64,000 bases of DNA, from contig CANNZV010000923.1 of assembly GCA_947561585.1 (NCBI GenBank), positions 487,923 to 551,922 of the forward strand, in the 5' to 3' direction. The stretch is from Caprella mutica. Taxonomy: Eukaryota > Arthropoda > Malacostraca > Amphipoda > Caprellidae. Shown in pieces: positions 12,201-23,072 of this stretch. The position numbers and the translations under genes were made by a program. A model generated the notes under the pieces. The model was not told the DNA's origin, did no database searches, and worked only from the letters and a program-made list of their open reading frames with translations. Positions within the stretch are counted from its first letter, which is position 1, and the number at the start of each line of letters is the position of its first letter.

Positions 12201-15200
12201 GATTGATTACATAATAGTTCATTAATGTTTTAATTCGATTGACCATCACTTCTAAACAAAGTGATTTCCATCCATTGATGGAAATAAAGCTCCTTCTAAC
12301 ATTGTGTGATATTAACAGCCCCATCTATTGAAACTCCGTTTAGATTATCTAAAAACCTATTTTCACTGAAAATAAATAATTTCAGCCAAAATATTCCATT
12401 TAAAGAATGAATTAAAGTTTACCTATCATATAGTACAGGGAGGCCTCGCTTTAAGTACACCCCGCTTTAATAAAAGTTGTACTTATTTTGAGATATGTTT
12501 CGAAATAAGGACCGTTCCTAGGTTCCTAGACAAAGAAAACGGAGACAATTTTTTGTGATTATTTCACGGTAACTAAAAAAACATAGGAGTGACAATTATA
12601 TATCTCTTGTTACTCTACTTCGCTTTAGTTTCCGTTTGGTAAGTAAACTGAGTCGTGATTTGGTAATTAAAGCTAGGGATGCCTGTATTGAGAAAAGTCA
12701 TATAAATTCAGAAGTACATTCTCTTAGAGTTTTTCAGATATTCTTATATACTACATATATAGTGTACTTTCCCGTTAAAAATAACGGGTCAAAATCGATA
12801 CCAATTTATTACCCGTTAATAGGATACTTTTAACGAATTCAATTAAAATAACATTTTCTGCATAGTCTAATTATTTTATAGATGAAATACAGTTAAAATT
12901 TGAATAATTGAGTATATATATTTTATGACAGATGTTGCAAATAGTTCTTTATAAACTTTCACTGTAGATTTTAAATGATTTCTAATTCAGTTATAGTAAC
13001 TAGCAAAACCCGTGGAAATTCCACGGGATGAGAACTAACAAAAATGTTTTGATAGAACTGATTATAAAATGACTGATTTGGACAGAAATCATACAAAACG
13101 CAGCAAATGTGTTTAGTAACATGCTTCTTAAAATAATATCCTTTGTATTTAATTTTTTGGTCGCATCACATACTCGATTTACACAAACTTTAAGAGGTGC
13201 TATTGATCAAATGTTTGTTTAACCTATTTTGTGACGGACAGACCGACTAACACGGTTGATTTTAAAATAATATATAGATCATCCCTTATAAATATTCCAT
13301 TGGAGACATTAAATTGATTAACACCAACCTTATGAGGTACTATTTTTAGAGTGTCTGTTTAACGTATTTTGTTTACAGCACCATATAACATTTTTCTCTA
13401 AAGTAAGTTATATTTTAGATCAACAACAGTTCATCCCCCCTCCCTCCTTCACTTCCCCCACTTTCACTCCCCCACATTTCCATCTACATTTCCACCATAT
13501 ACACTTCCACAATGAACACTTACACCATCAACACGTCCACCATCAACACTTCCACCATCAACACGTCCACCATCAACACTTCCACCATAAACACTTCCAC
13601 CATCAACACTTCCACCATCAACACATCCACCATCAACACTTCCACCATCAACACTTCCGCCATCAACACTTTCACCATCAACACTTTCACCATCTACACA
13701 TCCACCATCAACACTTCCACCATCAACACTTCCGCCATCAACACTTTCACCATCAACACTTTCACCATCTACACTTCCATCATCTACACTTTCACCATCT
13801 ACACTTCCACCATAAACACTTCCACCATCAACACTTCCACCATCAACACATCCACCATCAACACTTCCACCATCAACACTTCCGCCATCAACACTTTCAC
13901 CATCAACACTTTCACCATCTACACTTCCATCATCTACACTTTCACCATCTACACTTCCACCATCAACACTTTCACCATCAACACTTTCACCATCAACACT
14001 TTCACCATCAACACTTTCACAATCAACACTTTCACCATCAACACTTCCACCATAAACACTTCCACCATCAACACTTCCACCATCAACACATCCACCATCA
14101 ACACTTCCACCATCAACACTTCCGCCATCAACACTTTCACCATCAACACTTTCACCATCAACACTTTCACCATCAACACTTTCACCATCAACACTTTCAC
14201 CATCAACACTTTCACCATCAACACTTTCACCATCAACACTTTCACCATCAACACTTCCACCATCTACACTTCCACCATCAACACTTTCACCATCAACACT
14301 TCCACCACCAACACTTCCACCATCAACACTTTCACCATCAACACTTTCACCATCAACACTTTCACCATCAACACTTTCACCATCAACACTTTCACCATCA
14401 ACACTTTCACCATCAACACTTTCACCATCAACACTTCCACCATCTACACTTCCACCATCTACACTTCCACCATCAACACTTCCACCATCAACACTTCCAC
14501 CATCAACACGTCCACCATCTACACTTCCACCATCAACACTTCCACCATCAACACGTCCACCATCAACACTTCCACCATCAATACTTCCACCATCAACACT
14601 TCCACCATCAACACTTCCACCATCTACACTTCCATCATCTACACTTCCACCATCAACACTTCAACCCCCAACACGTCCATCATCAACACTTCCACCATCA
14701 ACACTTCCACCATCTACACTTCCATCATCTACACTTCCACCATCTACACTTCCATCATCTACACTTCCACCATCTAAACTTCCATCATCTACACTTCCAT
14801 CATCTACACTTCCACCATCTAAACTTCCATCATCTACACTTCCACCATCAACACTTCCACCATCTTTATTTCCCCCACCTTCATTTCCCCACCTTCAATT
14901 GCCTCACCTTTTACTAAATATAATAATATTGAAGCACAAAATGAAAATGAGAGGAACAATTAATTATATTAGACAATAAGATGTTTAGTTTGTGGTATCA
15001 TGCATACTGGATTTGCTTAAATCTAATTACTGAAAGCGTATAACGGACGGACTCACTCACTAAAGCCCCGTCCAGACGCTCAGACAAATGCCCTGAGTTT
15101 GGAAATACTTTTGCTCGGGCGAACACGGGCAATCTCATCTCTGCCTGTGTTCGCGTCCAGACGAGAGCAATATGATCAGGAAACTGAAATGTCCGTGTTC

Positions 15201-18200
15201 GCGATTCTGCATAATTAATTCATTGGAAAAATATCATATGTTGTTGTTGATAGGTAATACCTAACAATTTAGCGATTTTAGAAACAAGCATGGATTTAAA
15301 AAATGATTACCTATGTACCTATCGGATGTAAAATATAAATTCTTACCGAGGCACTAGGTACCTACCTACCTAGCTGATTATATAATATAAATGCGTAAAT
15401 ATTTATCTAGGTATTTTATCTAGCAGATTATATACCTAATATAAATATTTACATATATATCTAACCTGAGTTACTTATAGTATAATACCTAGTACCTATC
15501 TAGAAAAGCGTCAAGGTAATCAGACACTCCTAGTACTCGCAAAGTGAGAGTTATCGTAGAACATGAGAGGTCTATCAAAATTTAAATTTCCTTCATCTAC
15601 GTACGTATAGGTACCTGGATGGGGCTTAAAGCCCCGTCCAGACGCTCCGACAAATGCCCCGATTTCTCTTAAATCTGGTGTTCGCGAGCCAATTTGTCCG
15701 CGATCACAAGAATCGAAACTGTCAGTGACTTTCAACATGTTGGACAAATTTGTCCTCGAACAAGTGTTCGCGACTGTTATTTGGATGAATATTTGTGATA
15801 CATGGATATTTACTCTCATTTTAGATATGAAAGATTGAATTCATTATTTAGTAGTCTATTTATATTATTTGATTGAAAATTTTTGTAAATAAATTTAAAT
15901 AATTTTTTTTATTTTTTAGAATAAATGTGATCAGTTATTTACAATTCTACATATTAGTTACTGACTAGGGTAAGTTCGAGTTATCGAACAGTTCCACATT
16001 TTCGGACACGTATCATAAATATATAGATAGCTATTTTAATTATCATTCAACTCTCATTGTAATCATTAGTTTTTCTTTCTTACTCTTCTGTAAATGTGGA
16101 ACCGTCCCATAACTTGGTTGTTTTTCCTAATTTTACTAGGTAAGTAGGTACCTACCTAACTAGTAAACATACAGTATTCTATTTAAGGCTTATAGGAAAC
16201 AGTATTTAGAAGTGAGCGTAAAACGTATAGGTACCTATACGTACGTAACTCTCACTTTGCGAGTACTAGGAGTGTCTGATTACCGAGACGTTTTTCTAGA
16301 TAGGTACTAGGTATTATACTATTAGTAACTCAGGTTAGATATCTTGGTGAATATCTATATTAGGTATATAATCGGCTAGATAAAATACCTAGATATATAT
16401 TCATATTATATATCGTCTAGTTATCTAATTACGCATTTATATTATATAATCTGCTAGGTAGGTACCTAGTACCTCGGTAAGAATTTATATTTTACATCCG
16501 ATTGGTTCCTAGGAAATCATTTTTTAAATCCATGCTTGTTTCTAAAATCGCTAAATTGTTAGGTATTACCTATCAACAACAACATATGATATTTTTCCAA
16601 TGAATTAATTATGCAGAATCGCGAACACGGACATTTCAGTTTCCTGATCATATCGCTCTCGTCTGGACGCGAACACAGGCAGAAATGAGATTGCCCGTGT
16701 TCGACCGAGCAAAAGTATTTTCAAACTCAGGGCATTTGTCGGAGCGTCTGGACGGGGCTTAAGAAAGGAACAAGCAGAATAATTATAATATGATGGTAAT
16801 CATTTATTCCACTCATATAAGAATTAGTATTTAGCTTAATTTCTGAATTTTACTTAAAGCGTGACAGACAGACAGACAGACAAATAAAAATAAGGAAACT
16901 ATTAATTAGGGGTGTTACTGTTATATAATATTATTATTATATATTTTCACTCACTTGCAATTATTTTGCCATTGACGCAGATAGATGGCACAAATTCTCT
17001 TATTAAGATCATACCTGGTGCACCACGGCATAATTCGCTTCTAAACGTTTGATTAAATGAATAAACCAAATAGTCGTCAGCACAGCTATTTTCTGCAGAT
17101 TTAAAAAAAGTAAGATGTTAGACTTAGAGTAAAGATTTCAAACTACCTACCTACATGGTTCCATATTTCAAACAGCTTATAAATCTAAAATGAATCAAAA
17201 GCCAAAATCATTTTCTTGTGAGAAGTAATTATCAAGTATTATTTTGAGTTTGAATGTGTTATTAATCTTACTATTTGAAAGATAACAACACGAAAGATAA
17301 ATTAAACATTTTACCATATTATTTAATCTTATACAGGAGAATGTGCATAGTCAGATAATACAAGTACAACAATTTACATAATATCTTCTGATTTTATGGT
17401 ATCTATTCTATCTGTCATTTTAATAATATCAGATATGATACAAGTTCTTTAAATCTTCCAAATGTTTATGATAACCTATTAATATCAATAGTTATTTTAT
17501 AATTTATATTACTATAGTAAATTTTACATATATAGATATATTCAGTACTAAGGAATTGTGACTTTAAGTCCACACGGGATTTATTTTCTGAATTTAGGAT
17601 AAGGAATATGTAATTCGATCGCTTTCAAATCCTTGTAAAAATTTAATCTTCTAAAGATCTTCGATTCATTTTTTATATCAGAAGTGCAACAATTATAAAG
17701 AACTGGAAAACAATTTTCAGAAATACAATTATCTTTAGTCTAATACAATTATCCTGAACAGAAATATTATTAATATCCTTATTTTGTTTACAGTTGAAGT
17801 GAAAATAGAGTAAAGAGTTTATCTAAGATTTATGAATAAAAGTTCTAATTGTAGTAGGTAGATGCAGAGACTTGAGTTTCAGTTGAAATTAAAGAAGAGT
17901 AAAGGGCCTAAGTGGTAGTGGAGTATTTTTCTGATACGTCTAGGGAAATTTTAAAACTCTTAGACAGTTCTTTTCTTTTTCCCTATATTTTTCTTGTATG
18001 TTGTTTCATGATTTTACTCACCAGGAGCGTCAATCATGTACACTAGGGTTGCTGTGTCGTCATTGCAAGGTTCCTTAAGTCGGATGAAAAGACTTTTTGT
18101 AGTGCTGCATTCATCATCAACCCACATGAACATTGAATCTACTAAAGTGATCGAAAAAGATTAATATTGCATATACCACAGATAAATACCAAATCGAAAT

Positions 18201-18954
18201 TAAGAATTCATCAAATAAGCATATGGTACTAACCCTCATCAGCTGCTTTTTCAGCACACTCTTTGAAATTGGAGATTCCAGTTCTCGCAGTCCAATTTAC
18301 TTTACCAAACTGTGTTTCCTCTGCTATGTATTTAGTGAACTTAACAGTTTGATTGGCAGGTTTGATGGAATAAACTGGACATCTCAGAATCTGTGCGCTA
18401 TTATCATTCTCAGGTGTGGTCATTAACTTCACCTGCATTAATGAGATAATTGATATTAATGTATTGAGAATATTACAAAAGCTAACTCAATAATTAACTG
18501 GTTTGTTCGGTTGATTACAAACTTTAACGCTTTGAGTTCCTTTATTTTTACTTTCTTTTTGAGTGCCTTTGTTTTTACTTCAAGTGGACATTGAGAATGT
18601 AATTATTTGTGATTAATAATACTTAATAGTATTAAATTTCTTAATTGATAAAATTTAAATAATACAATGAGTATTAAGCAAAATATGTAGGTATAAATAT
18701 CATTAATTATCATTAATTCAATATGATCATAATTTTATGTTTTACTGGTCCTAAGCAATTTCGGCATATTTCTTACATAGTGAGAAGTTCGTCCTTCCAA
18801 AGCCGTAGCCGTAGCTAACTGAATCTGGAAAATTTGTTAGAAAAGTTATTTTCGAATGGATATTCTACATAACTCATTTAATTTGATCAATATTTTGATA
18901 ATTACTTACCGTCATTTGAACCATGAACAGCCTGAACATTATGGTGACCATCAT
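8994..18954 (-). CDS. Seven-exon gene for a predicted secreted cysteine-rich protein of unknown family
   Basis: I built this model from splice sites: exons 18954-18910, 18824-18777, 18432-18234, 18141-18022, 17092-17015, 9718-9548 and 9247-8994. They join in frame to about 304 residues. The start MMVTIMFRLFMVQMT continues into IQLATATA, a good signal peptide with likely cleavage near ATATA-LEG. The mature part has 11 cysteines and three N-glycosylation sequons (NQT, NWT, NQT), so it is probably secreted. The stretch FKECAEKAADEVDSMFMW before DEC faintly recalls PAN/apple modules, which is not secure. The protein ends in NCCYEVKGL. Introns 1 and 2 are phase 0 and the rest phase 1; the first has a classic TTTTCTAAC...TTTTCCAG tail. 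Intron 5 is about 7.3 kb and loaded with transposons. No function is assigned. Confidence 0.72.
9548..9718 (-). CDS. Exon 6, 171 bp, phase 1-1
   Basis: The acceptor is TTATTTCAG and the donor AAAG|GTCAGC. It encodes NGRDYSYDDGTGCLTIEEE, then cysteines in ETLCGSAKSVCYPKDEM. Its 57 codons are stop-free, although no in-frame ATG begins it, so a start-to-stop ORF search would miss it. Confidence 0.72.
9900..10140. other. Intronic A+T-rich stretch, nothing else seen
   Basis: This is part of intron 5. It probably includes the 3' flank of the LINE. No feature beyond A+T-richness can be supported. Confidence 0.4.
10141..12180 (-). pseudogene. 5'-truncated, frameshifted non-LTR retrotransposon (LINE) reverse transcriptase
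   Basis: On the minus strand a reverse transcriptase can be followed across several frames. It shows a coiled, charged upstream region (11604-11894), then WKVDRWGESLKVGMMVPF (about 11200-11260), WVPERGLRDGC-like sequence, the catalytic VLFADDTTIIG (FADD at 10592-10603), and the C-terminal part with VVEMCVESTMLCDCQVRTW and KWMDKCFRYV. The order matches LINE reverse transcriptases. Stops and frameshifts separate every block, and no endonuclease domain is visible, so it is a dead 5'-truncated copy. It lies in intron 5 in the same orientation as the host gene. Confidence 0.85.
12436..12535. mobile_element. Pogo/Tigger-like element end
   Basis: After a TA dinucleotide comes CAGGGAGGCCTCGCTTTAAG, then GTACACCCCGCTTTAA and GGACCGTTCCTAGG. 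The CAG...CCTCG end followed by a GTTCCTAG stretch is typical of pogo/Tigger-type elements. I could not find a matching right end, so this may be a fragment. Confidence 0.4.
13009..13027. other. 19-bp perfect palindrome
   Basis: CCCGTGGAAATTCCACGGG is a perfect inverted repeat around a central A, preceded by ACTAGCAAAA. The next 400 bp contain two diverged direct repeats around ATTTTGTGACGGACAGACC-type sequence. The setting suggests a transposon end, but no partner end was located. Confidence 0.6.
13505..14870. repeat. 15-bp minisatellite, about 90 copies
   Basis: The unit is ACCATCAACACTTCC with variants TTTCACC, ATCTACACT and GCCATC arranged in blocks. The 421-codon plus frame (NTSTI repeats) and the minus frame (MVKVL repeats) come only from the 15-bp period. 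The variant blocks recur, pointing to growth by duplication of multi-unit segments. It lies in intron 5 of the minus-strand gene. Confidence 0.97.
15631..15790. mobile_element. Second, partial copy of the AGCCCCGTCC element nested inside the first
   Basis: Starting at the TAA of 15628-15630, the terminal sequence AGCCCCGTCCAGACGCTCCG recurs, followed by GACAAATGCCCCGA and a GC-richer segment with TTCGCG and TTTGTCC motifs. It does not continue into the outer arm's sequence, so it is a relative rather than a duplicate. Confidence 0.5.
15967..16118. mobile_element. MITE-A copy 2
   Basis: The left end reads GGTAAGTTCGAGTTATCGAA then CAGTTCCACATTTTCGG. The right end inverts it (AAATGTGGAACCGTCCCATA, ACTTGG). 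At about 150 bp and non-coding, it is nested inside the PIF/Harbinger-like foldback element. Confidence 0.7.
17015..17092 (-). CDS. Exon 5, 78 bp, phase 1-1, with possible alternative end
   Basis: The acceptor is AATCTGCAG and the donor CCAG|GTATGA. It encodes NSCADDYLVYSFNQTF and RSELCRGAP. If the donor is not used, the frame runs on for 22 codons (ending CVNGKIIASE) to a TGA at 16947-16949, offering a short alternative C-terminus. Confidence 0.7.
17100..18020. other. Intron 4 of the minus-strand gene
   Basis: The sequence is A+T-rich between exons 5 and 4. I see no further exon, repeat array or transposon end in it. Confidence 0.5.
18022..18141 (-). CDS. Exon 4, 120 bp, phase 1-1
   Basis: The acceptor is CACTTTAG and the donor CCTG|GTGAGT. 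It encodes DSMFMWVDDECSTTKSLF and then RLKEPCNDDTATLVYMIDAP. It is a whole number of codons, so it could be skipped or duplicated without a frame change. Confidence 0.72.
18234..18432 (-). CDS. Exon 3, 199 bp
   Basis: The acceptor is ATTAATGCAG and the donor GAGG|GTTAGT. It is entered in phase 0 and left in phase 1. It encodes VKLMTTPENDNSAQ, RCPVYSIKPANQTVKF, VNWTARTG and SNFKECAEKAADE, including two cysteines and two sequons. Confidence 0.7.
18777..18824 (-). CDS. Exon 2, 48 bp
   Basis: The acceptor is TTTTCCAG and the donor TAT|GTAAGA. Read in phase 0 it encodes IQLATATALEGRTSHY, completing the signal peptide. The alternative phase-1 reading gives SVSYGYGFGRTNFSL but runs into a stop seven codons into exon 3, so phase 0 is preferred. 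Confidence 0.6.
18910..18954 (-). CDS. Exon 1 (signal peptide), 45 bp
   Basis: It begins with ATG ATG directly after TTTCTAG, so the upstream TAG could itself be an acceptor of a 5'-UTR intron. It encodes MMVTIMFRLFMVQMT and ends ACG|GTAAGT in phase 0. Confidence 0.6.
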
Positions 18955-18989
18955 CTAGAAATAAAACTGGGTATATCTTGTAACTATTA

Positions 18990-19420
18990 AATGCTAATTG
19001 ACATAAACTGCAAGAGATTATGTTATCATTAACCATCTTCAAAATGACCTTGATTATCCAATATTCCTCATAAAGGACCTTGTTTAATCAAATGGTTAAT
19101 CAAAGGATCAATCATCCATACAAATTTCAGTCAATTTGGTTAAATTATTTTTTAATTATAAATGACCTTCACCTTTGAGCCAAACGCACCCACAATCTAA
19201 TAAAATGGTTCTTCGATAAGACCAATCATCCCACCAAATTTCGGGCAATTTGGCTGGAATTTTTTCAGTTATTGAGTTATATTATTATGACCTTCAACTC
19301 TGAATAATGACCAATCGTCCTACCAAATTTCATGCAATTTAGTTGAATACTTTATTATGAGTTATTCAGTTATAAATGACAATGATCTTCGACCTGCTCC
19401 CACCCAAATATGATAAACTG
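18990..19420. repeat. Degenerate tandem repeat of about 110-120 bp, 3 copies
   Basis: The phrase ACCAAATTTCGGGCAATTTG recurs in altered form (TACAAATTTCAGTCAATTTG, ACCAAATTTCATGCAATTTA). Each copy has AATCATCC or AATCGTCC before it and a TTATTGAGTTATA-like segment then GACCTTC after it. Copies differ widely, so this is old. Similar motifs occur in invertebrate DNA transposons, but the family is not named here. Confidence 0.6.
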
Positions 19421-19559
19421 CCAATGTGAATAACCAAATTACCAATAAACCTGACCAAAACATAACCTTGCGCAATTTTGATAAGGTAAATATCATTTGC
19501 ATCTAAGACACTCAAGTATTCCGTACATGATCTTTATAAAAATACCTATAAATGCATCA

Positions 19560-20920
19560 TTCTGCGAAGTTTGAAATACTGCACAAGAGAAAATTGTGAT
19601 GATGTAAGAGATACCACACTTAAATTTGGTCACTGGCTAGGAGCAATTTCAAGATAAAATCACAAAATTAAAAATAAAGAATTAAATTTTTCAGGTATCT
19701 CAGATAAAACTGGAAGTGTTAGGAAATATGTCAAGCAACGGAAAAGGTTCAGTTAAATTATGTTCTAAGTGATGCAGTGAATATACTACCCAGCAGGTAA
19801 ATCTAAACATGATTATAAAAATGATTATAGCTTCGTTTAAACATAGATAATTGAAACGTATGCTTCGTTCAATTAAATTAGGGTTCATCAATAAATATTG
19901 TTTCAAAATATAGAAAGAATGAGGTAGGGTAATTATAAAAATATTAAACTTTCAAGATGGAGTCTCAAATTCAACTCATGAATTTCTGTATAACAAAATC
20001 TTTCATGATTGCTTTGCTTAATAAAATTATAGAAAGGAATTGAACCAAAATTAGGAGGCCATATCGATGACGTCACAAAGAAATAGCTATATATTATTTC
20101 AAGTGGCAGGTAATCATGGATACCACTTAAAATTAAATTTATTTATTCTATTGTTTTTTTCTTATATGACCAAAGATGTGAAAGCGCAATCAAATATTTG
20201 TTTGCAATGTGTTTATTCCCTCTGTTACAGACAGTGGAGTGCGCCTCTACTTTTTTTTTCATCTCCGTCGTCTCAAGAGTTTGAAAGTGTTTCTGTGTAA
20301 GCATCATCATTCAAATGATGGGATTCATATCCGGAAACTTATTTAAAAGTACAACATGCTGGAATGCTGAGATACTGAAGTGCACCGAGTTGAAACACTG
20401 TTCCGATCCTGAAACACATTAGTATATCCGAAATTTGGTTCTAGGTAAATTCCCACTCCGATTTTACCCAGAATATCCTGTTTGATTCTCCTTGAAAGTA
20501 ACAAAACTGTTGAAACTGAAATTAACTTTATTATTATGTTACATATATTATTATTATTATCTGTTGTCCAAGTTCCCAAACGTAACCATCTTATTATTAA
20601 ACAAGTTCATTTAATGCGTACTGAAATAAAACGTACAATTATCACACATATTTTTAAATTTACAATGAAAAATTACTTGGCTGAAACCTCCAGAAACTGT
20701 TTTAATAATATATATTGAAGCATATTACAATTATGAAGCTTAATTATTCTGCGTTTCAGCTAAACTTTAAAAACAAAGTAAAGCCGGTAATTACGTAACA
20801 CTAACTTACTTCGTCCTCATATCACAAACACTTACAGAAATCCAATGCCTATAAGAGAAGATCAATTAATTAATTTTTATCTCAAAGAAAGATTTGGTCA
20901 TTATTTATACATCACTTTCC
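19560..20920. other. No secure gene; weak plus-strand frame at 20067-20300
   Basis: A plus frame at 20067-20300 contains a hydrophobic run (LKLNLFILLFFSYMTKDV) followed by ICLQCVYSLCYRQW. This looks like a signal peptide before a cysteine-rich segment, but there is no Met placed for it and no convincing exon boundaries. The rest is unstructured. Confidence 0.25.
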
Positions 20921-20924
20921 AATT

Positions 20925-21170
20925 GAAATAGAAGCAGGTTCGAGGTAGCGCTCAAGCAGATCGGATTAATTAACCAGCAGTCAGGGAGCAGTGAGAGCGC
21001 AGCGTGAAAGCCAAACTGACCGCTTTGGGGGCTAACTCCACTCCGTCCTAAATGAGCAGAACACTGCGGTCACCTGCTCCTATCTTCTTAGCGCACTGCC
21101 TAACTGCTGATGCGCTGCTTGTAGCCACGACTGCTAAATTAGTAATAGAGTAGTTTAGTCGTGGCTACGG
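20925..21170. mobile_element. GC-richer foldback segment, possible MITE
   Basis: About 245 bp are clearly richer in G+C than the surroundings. Left motifs (CAGCAGTCAGGGAGCAGTG) have imperfect inverted partners on the right (CACTGCCTAACTGCTG). It ends with a hairpin (21121-21168) just before the 32-bp array. Assignment to a superfamily is not possible. Confidence 0.35.
21121..21168. other. Hairpin next to the first 32-bp array
   Basis: GTAGCCACGACT pairs with AGTCGTGGCTAC, with further partial pairing (CTAAA/TTTAG) toward a loop of about 20 nt. Confidence 0.7.
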
Positions 21171-21269
21171 GCCGTGCATATCTAATATCATTCTACCCAA
21201 AATAATGTCAACGAAATTCTAAATATATTAATATCAGAGACATATTCTCATATCACAACGAACTATCGT

Positions 21270-23070
21270 GGAAACGAGTTACTTTGATGATGTACTATCA
21301 GAGAAAAGAGTCACTGTGATGATGTACTATCAGAGAAAAGAGTCACTGTGATGATGTACTATCAGAGAAAAGAGTCACTGTGATGACGTACTATCAGAGA
21401 AAAGAGTCACTGTGATGATGTACTATCAGAGAAAAGAGTCACTGTGATGATGTACTATCTGAGAAAAGAGTCACTGTGATGATGTACTATCAGAGAAAAG
21501 AGTCACTGTGATGATGTACTATCACAGAAAAGAGTCACTGTGATGATGTACTATCAGAGAAAAGAGTCACTGTGATGATGTACTCTCAGAGAAAAGAGTC
21601 ACTCTGATGATGTACTATCAGAGAAAAGAGTCACTGTGATGATGTACTATCAAAGAAAAGAGTCACTGTGATGATGTACTATCAGAGAAAAGAGTCACTG
21701 TGATGATGTACTATCAAAGAAAAGAGTCACTGTGATGATGTACTATCAGAGAAAAGAGTCACTCTGAGATGTACTATCAGAGAAAAGAGTCACTGTGATG
21801 ATGTACTATCAAAGAAAAGAGTCACTGTGATGATGTACTATCAGAGAAAAGAGTCACTCTGATGATGTACTATCAGAGAAAAGAGTCACTGTGATGATGT
21901 ACTATCAGAGAAAAGAGTCACTGTGATGATGTACTATCAGAGAAAAGAGTCACTGTGATGATGTACTATCAGAGAAAAGAGTCACTGTGATGATGTACTA
22001 TTAGAGAAAAGAGTCACTGTGATGAAGTACTATCAGAGAAAAGAGTCACTGTGATGATGTACTATCAGAGAAAAGAGCCACTGTGATGATGTACTATCAG
22101 AGAAAAGAGTCACTGTGATGATGTACTATCAGAGAAAAGAGTCACTGTGATGATGTACTATCAGAGAAAATAGTCACTGTGATGATGTACTATCAGAGAA
22201 AAGAGTCACTGTGATGATGTACTATCAGAGAAAAGAGTCACTGTGATGATGTACTATTAGAGAAAAGAGTCACTGTGATGATGTACTATCGGAGAAAAGA
22301 GTCACTGTGATGATGTTCTATCAGAGAAAAGAGTCACTGTGATGATGTACTATCAGAGAAAAAGAGTCACTGTGATGATGTACTATCAGAGAAAAGAGTC
22401 ACTGTGATGTTGTACTATCAGAGAAAAGAGTCACTGTGATGATGTACTATGAGAGAAAAGAGTCACTGTGATGATGTACTATCAGAGATAAGAGTCACTG
22501 TGATGATGTACTATCAGAGAAAAGAGTCACTGTGATGATTTACTATCAGAGAAAAGAGTCAATGTGATGATGGACTATCAGAAAGAGGAGTCACTGTGAT
22601 GATATACTATCAGAGAAAAGAGCTACTGTGATGATGAACTATCAGAGAAAAGAGTCATTGTGATGATGTACTGTCAGAGAAAAGAATCACTGTGATGATG
22701 TACTATCAGAGAAAAGAGTCACTGTGATGATGTACTGTCAGAGAAAAGAGTCACTGTGATGATGTACTATCAGAGAAAAGAGTCACTGTGATGATGTACT
22801 ATCAGAGAAAAGAGTCACTGTGATGATGTACTATCAGAGAAAAGAGTCACTGTGATGATGTACTATCAGAGAAAAAGAGTCACTGTGATGATGTACTATC
22901 AGAGAAAAGAGTCACTGTGATGATGTACTATCAGAGAAAAGAGTCACTGTGATGATGTACTATCAGAGAAAAGAGTTACTGTGATGATGTACTATCAGAG
23001 AAAAGAGTCACTGTGATGATGTACTATCAGAGAAAAGAGTGACTGTGATAATTTACTATCAAAGAAAAGA
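21270..23070 (+). repeat. 32-bp minisatellite, locus 1, about 56 copies
   Basis: The unit reads TGATGATGTACTATCAGAGA followed by AAAGAGTCACTG. Copies are nearly uniform, with scattered single substitutions (CAGAGAAAAAG, TCAAAGAAAAG), more frequent at about 22560-22700. The right end stops at a Tc1-like element. The same unit forms arrays at 51175-52262 and, inverted, at 61085-64000. Confidence 0.98.
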
Positions 23071-23072
23071 AC

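Larger units (their letters stand above)
15064..16762. mobile_element. PIF/Harbinger-like foldback element with about 500-bp inverted repeats
   Basis: The ends read AGCCCCGTCCAGACGCTC and its inverse, flanked by TAA on both sides (15061-15063 and 16763-16765). The TAA flank fits the TWA target preference of PIF/Harbinger elements. Pairing of the two arms (15064 to about 15560, 16225-16762) can be followed for about 500 bp, including CGCAAAGTGAGAGTT near the inner ends. No transposase is seen. At about 15617-15640 the sequence GGGGCTTAAAGCCCC marks a second copy's end abutting inside the loop, and a MITE-A copy sits further in. Confidence 0.75.

Noticed and set aside
13512..14777. 421-codon open frame (NTSTI repeats)
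   Set aside because: It is the 15-bp minisatellite read in frame. Other frames on both strands are open for the same reason, and it lies in an intron on the opposite strand of the gene.
21121..21168. tRNA or small structured RNA gene
   Set aside because: It is a single simple hairpin without cloverleaf arms, A/B boxes or CCA-end context. It is better explained as a transposon end.
21270..23070. CRISPR array
   Set aside because: The repeats are contiguous with no unique spacers, the genome is eukaryotic and no cas gene is present. It is an ordinary minisatellite; the same holds for all other arrays.
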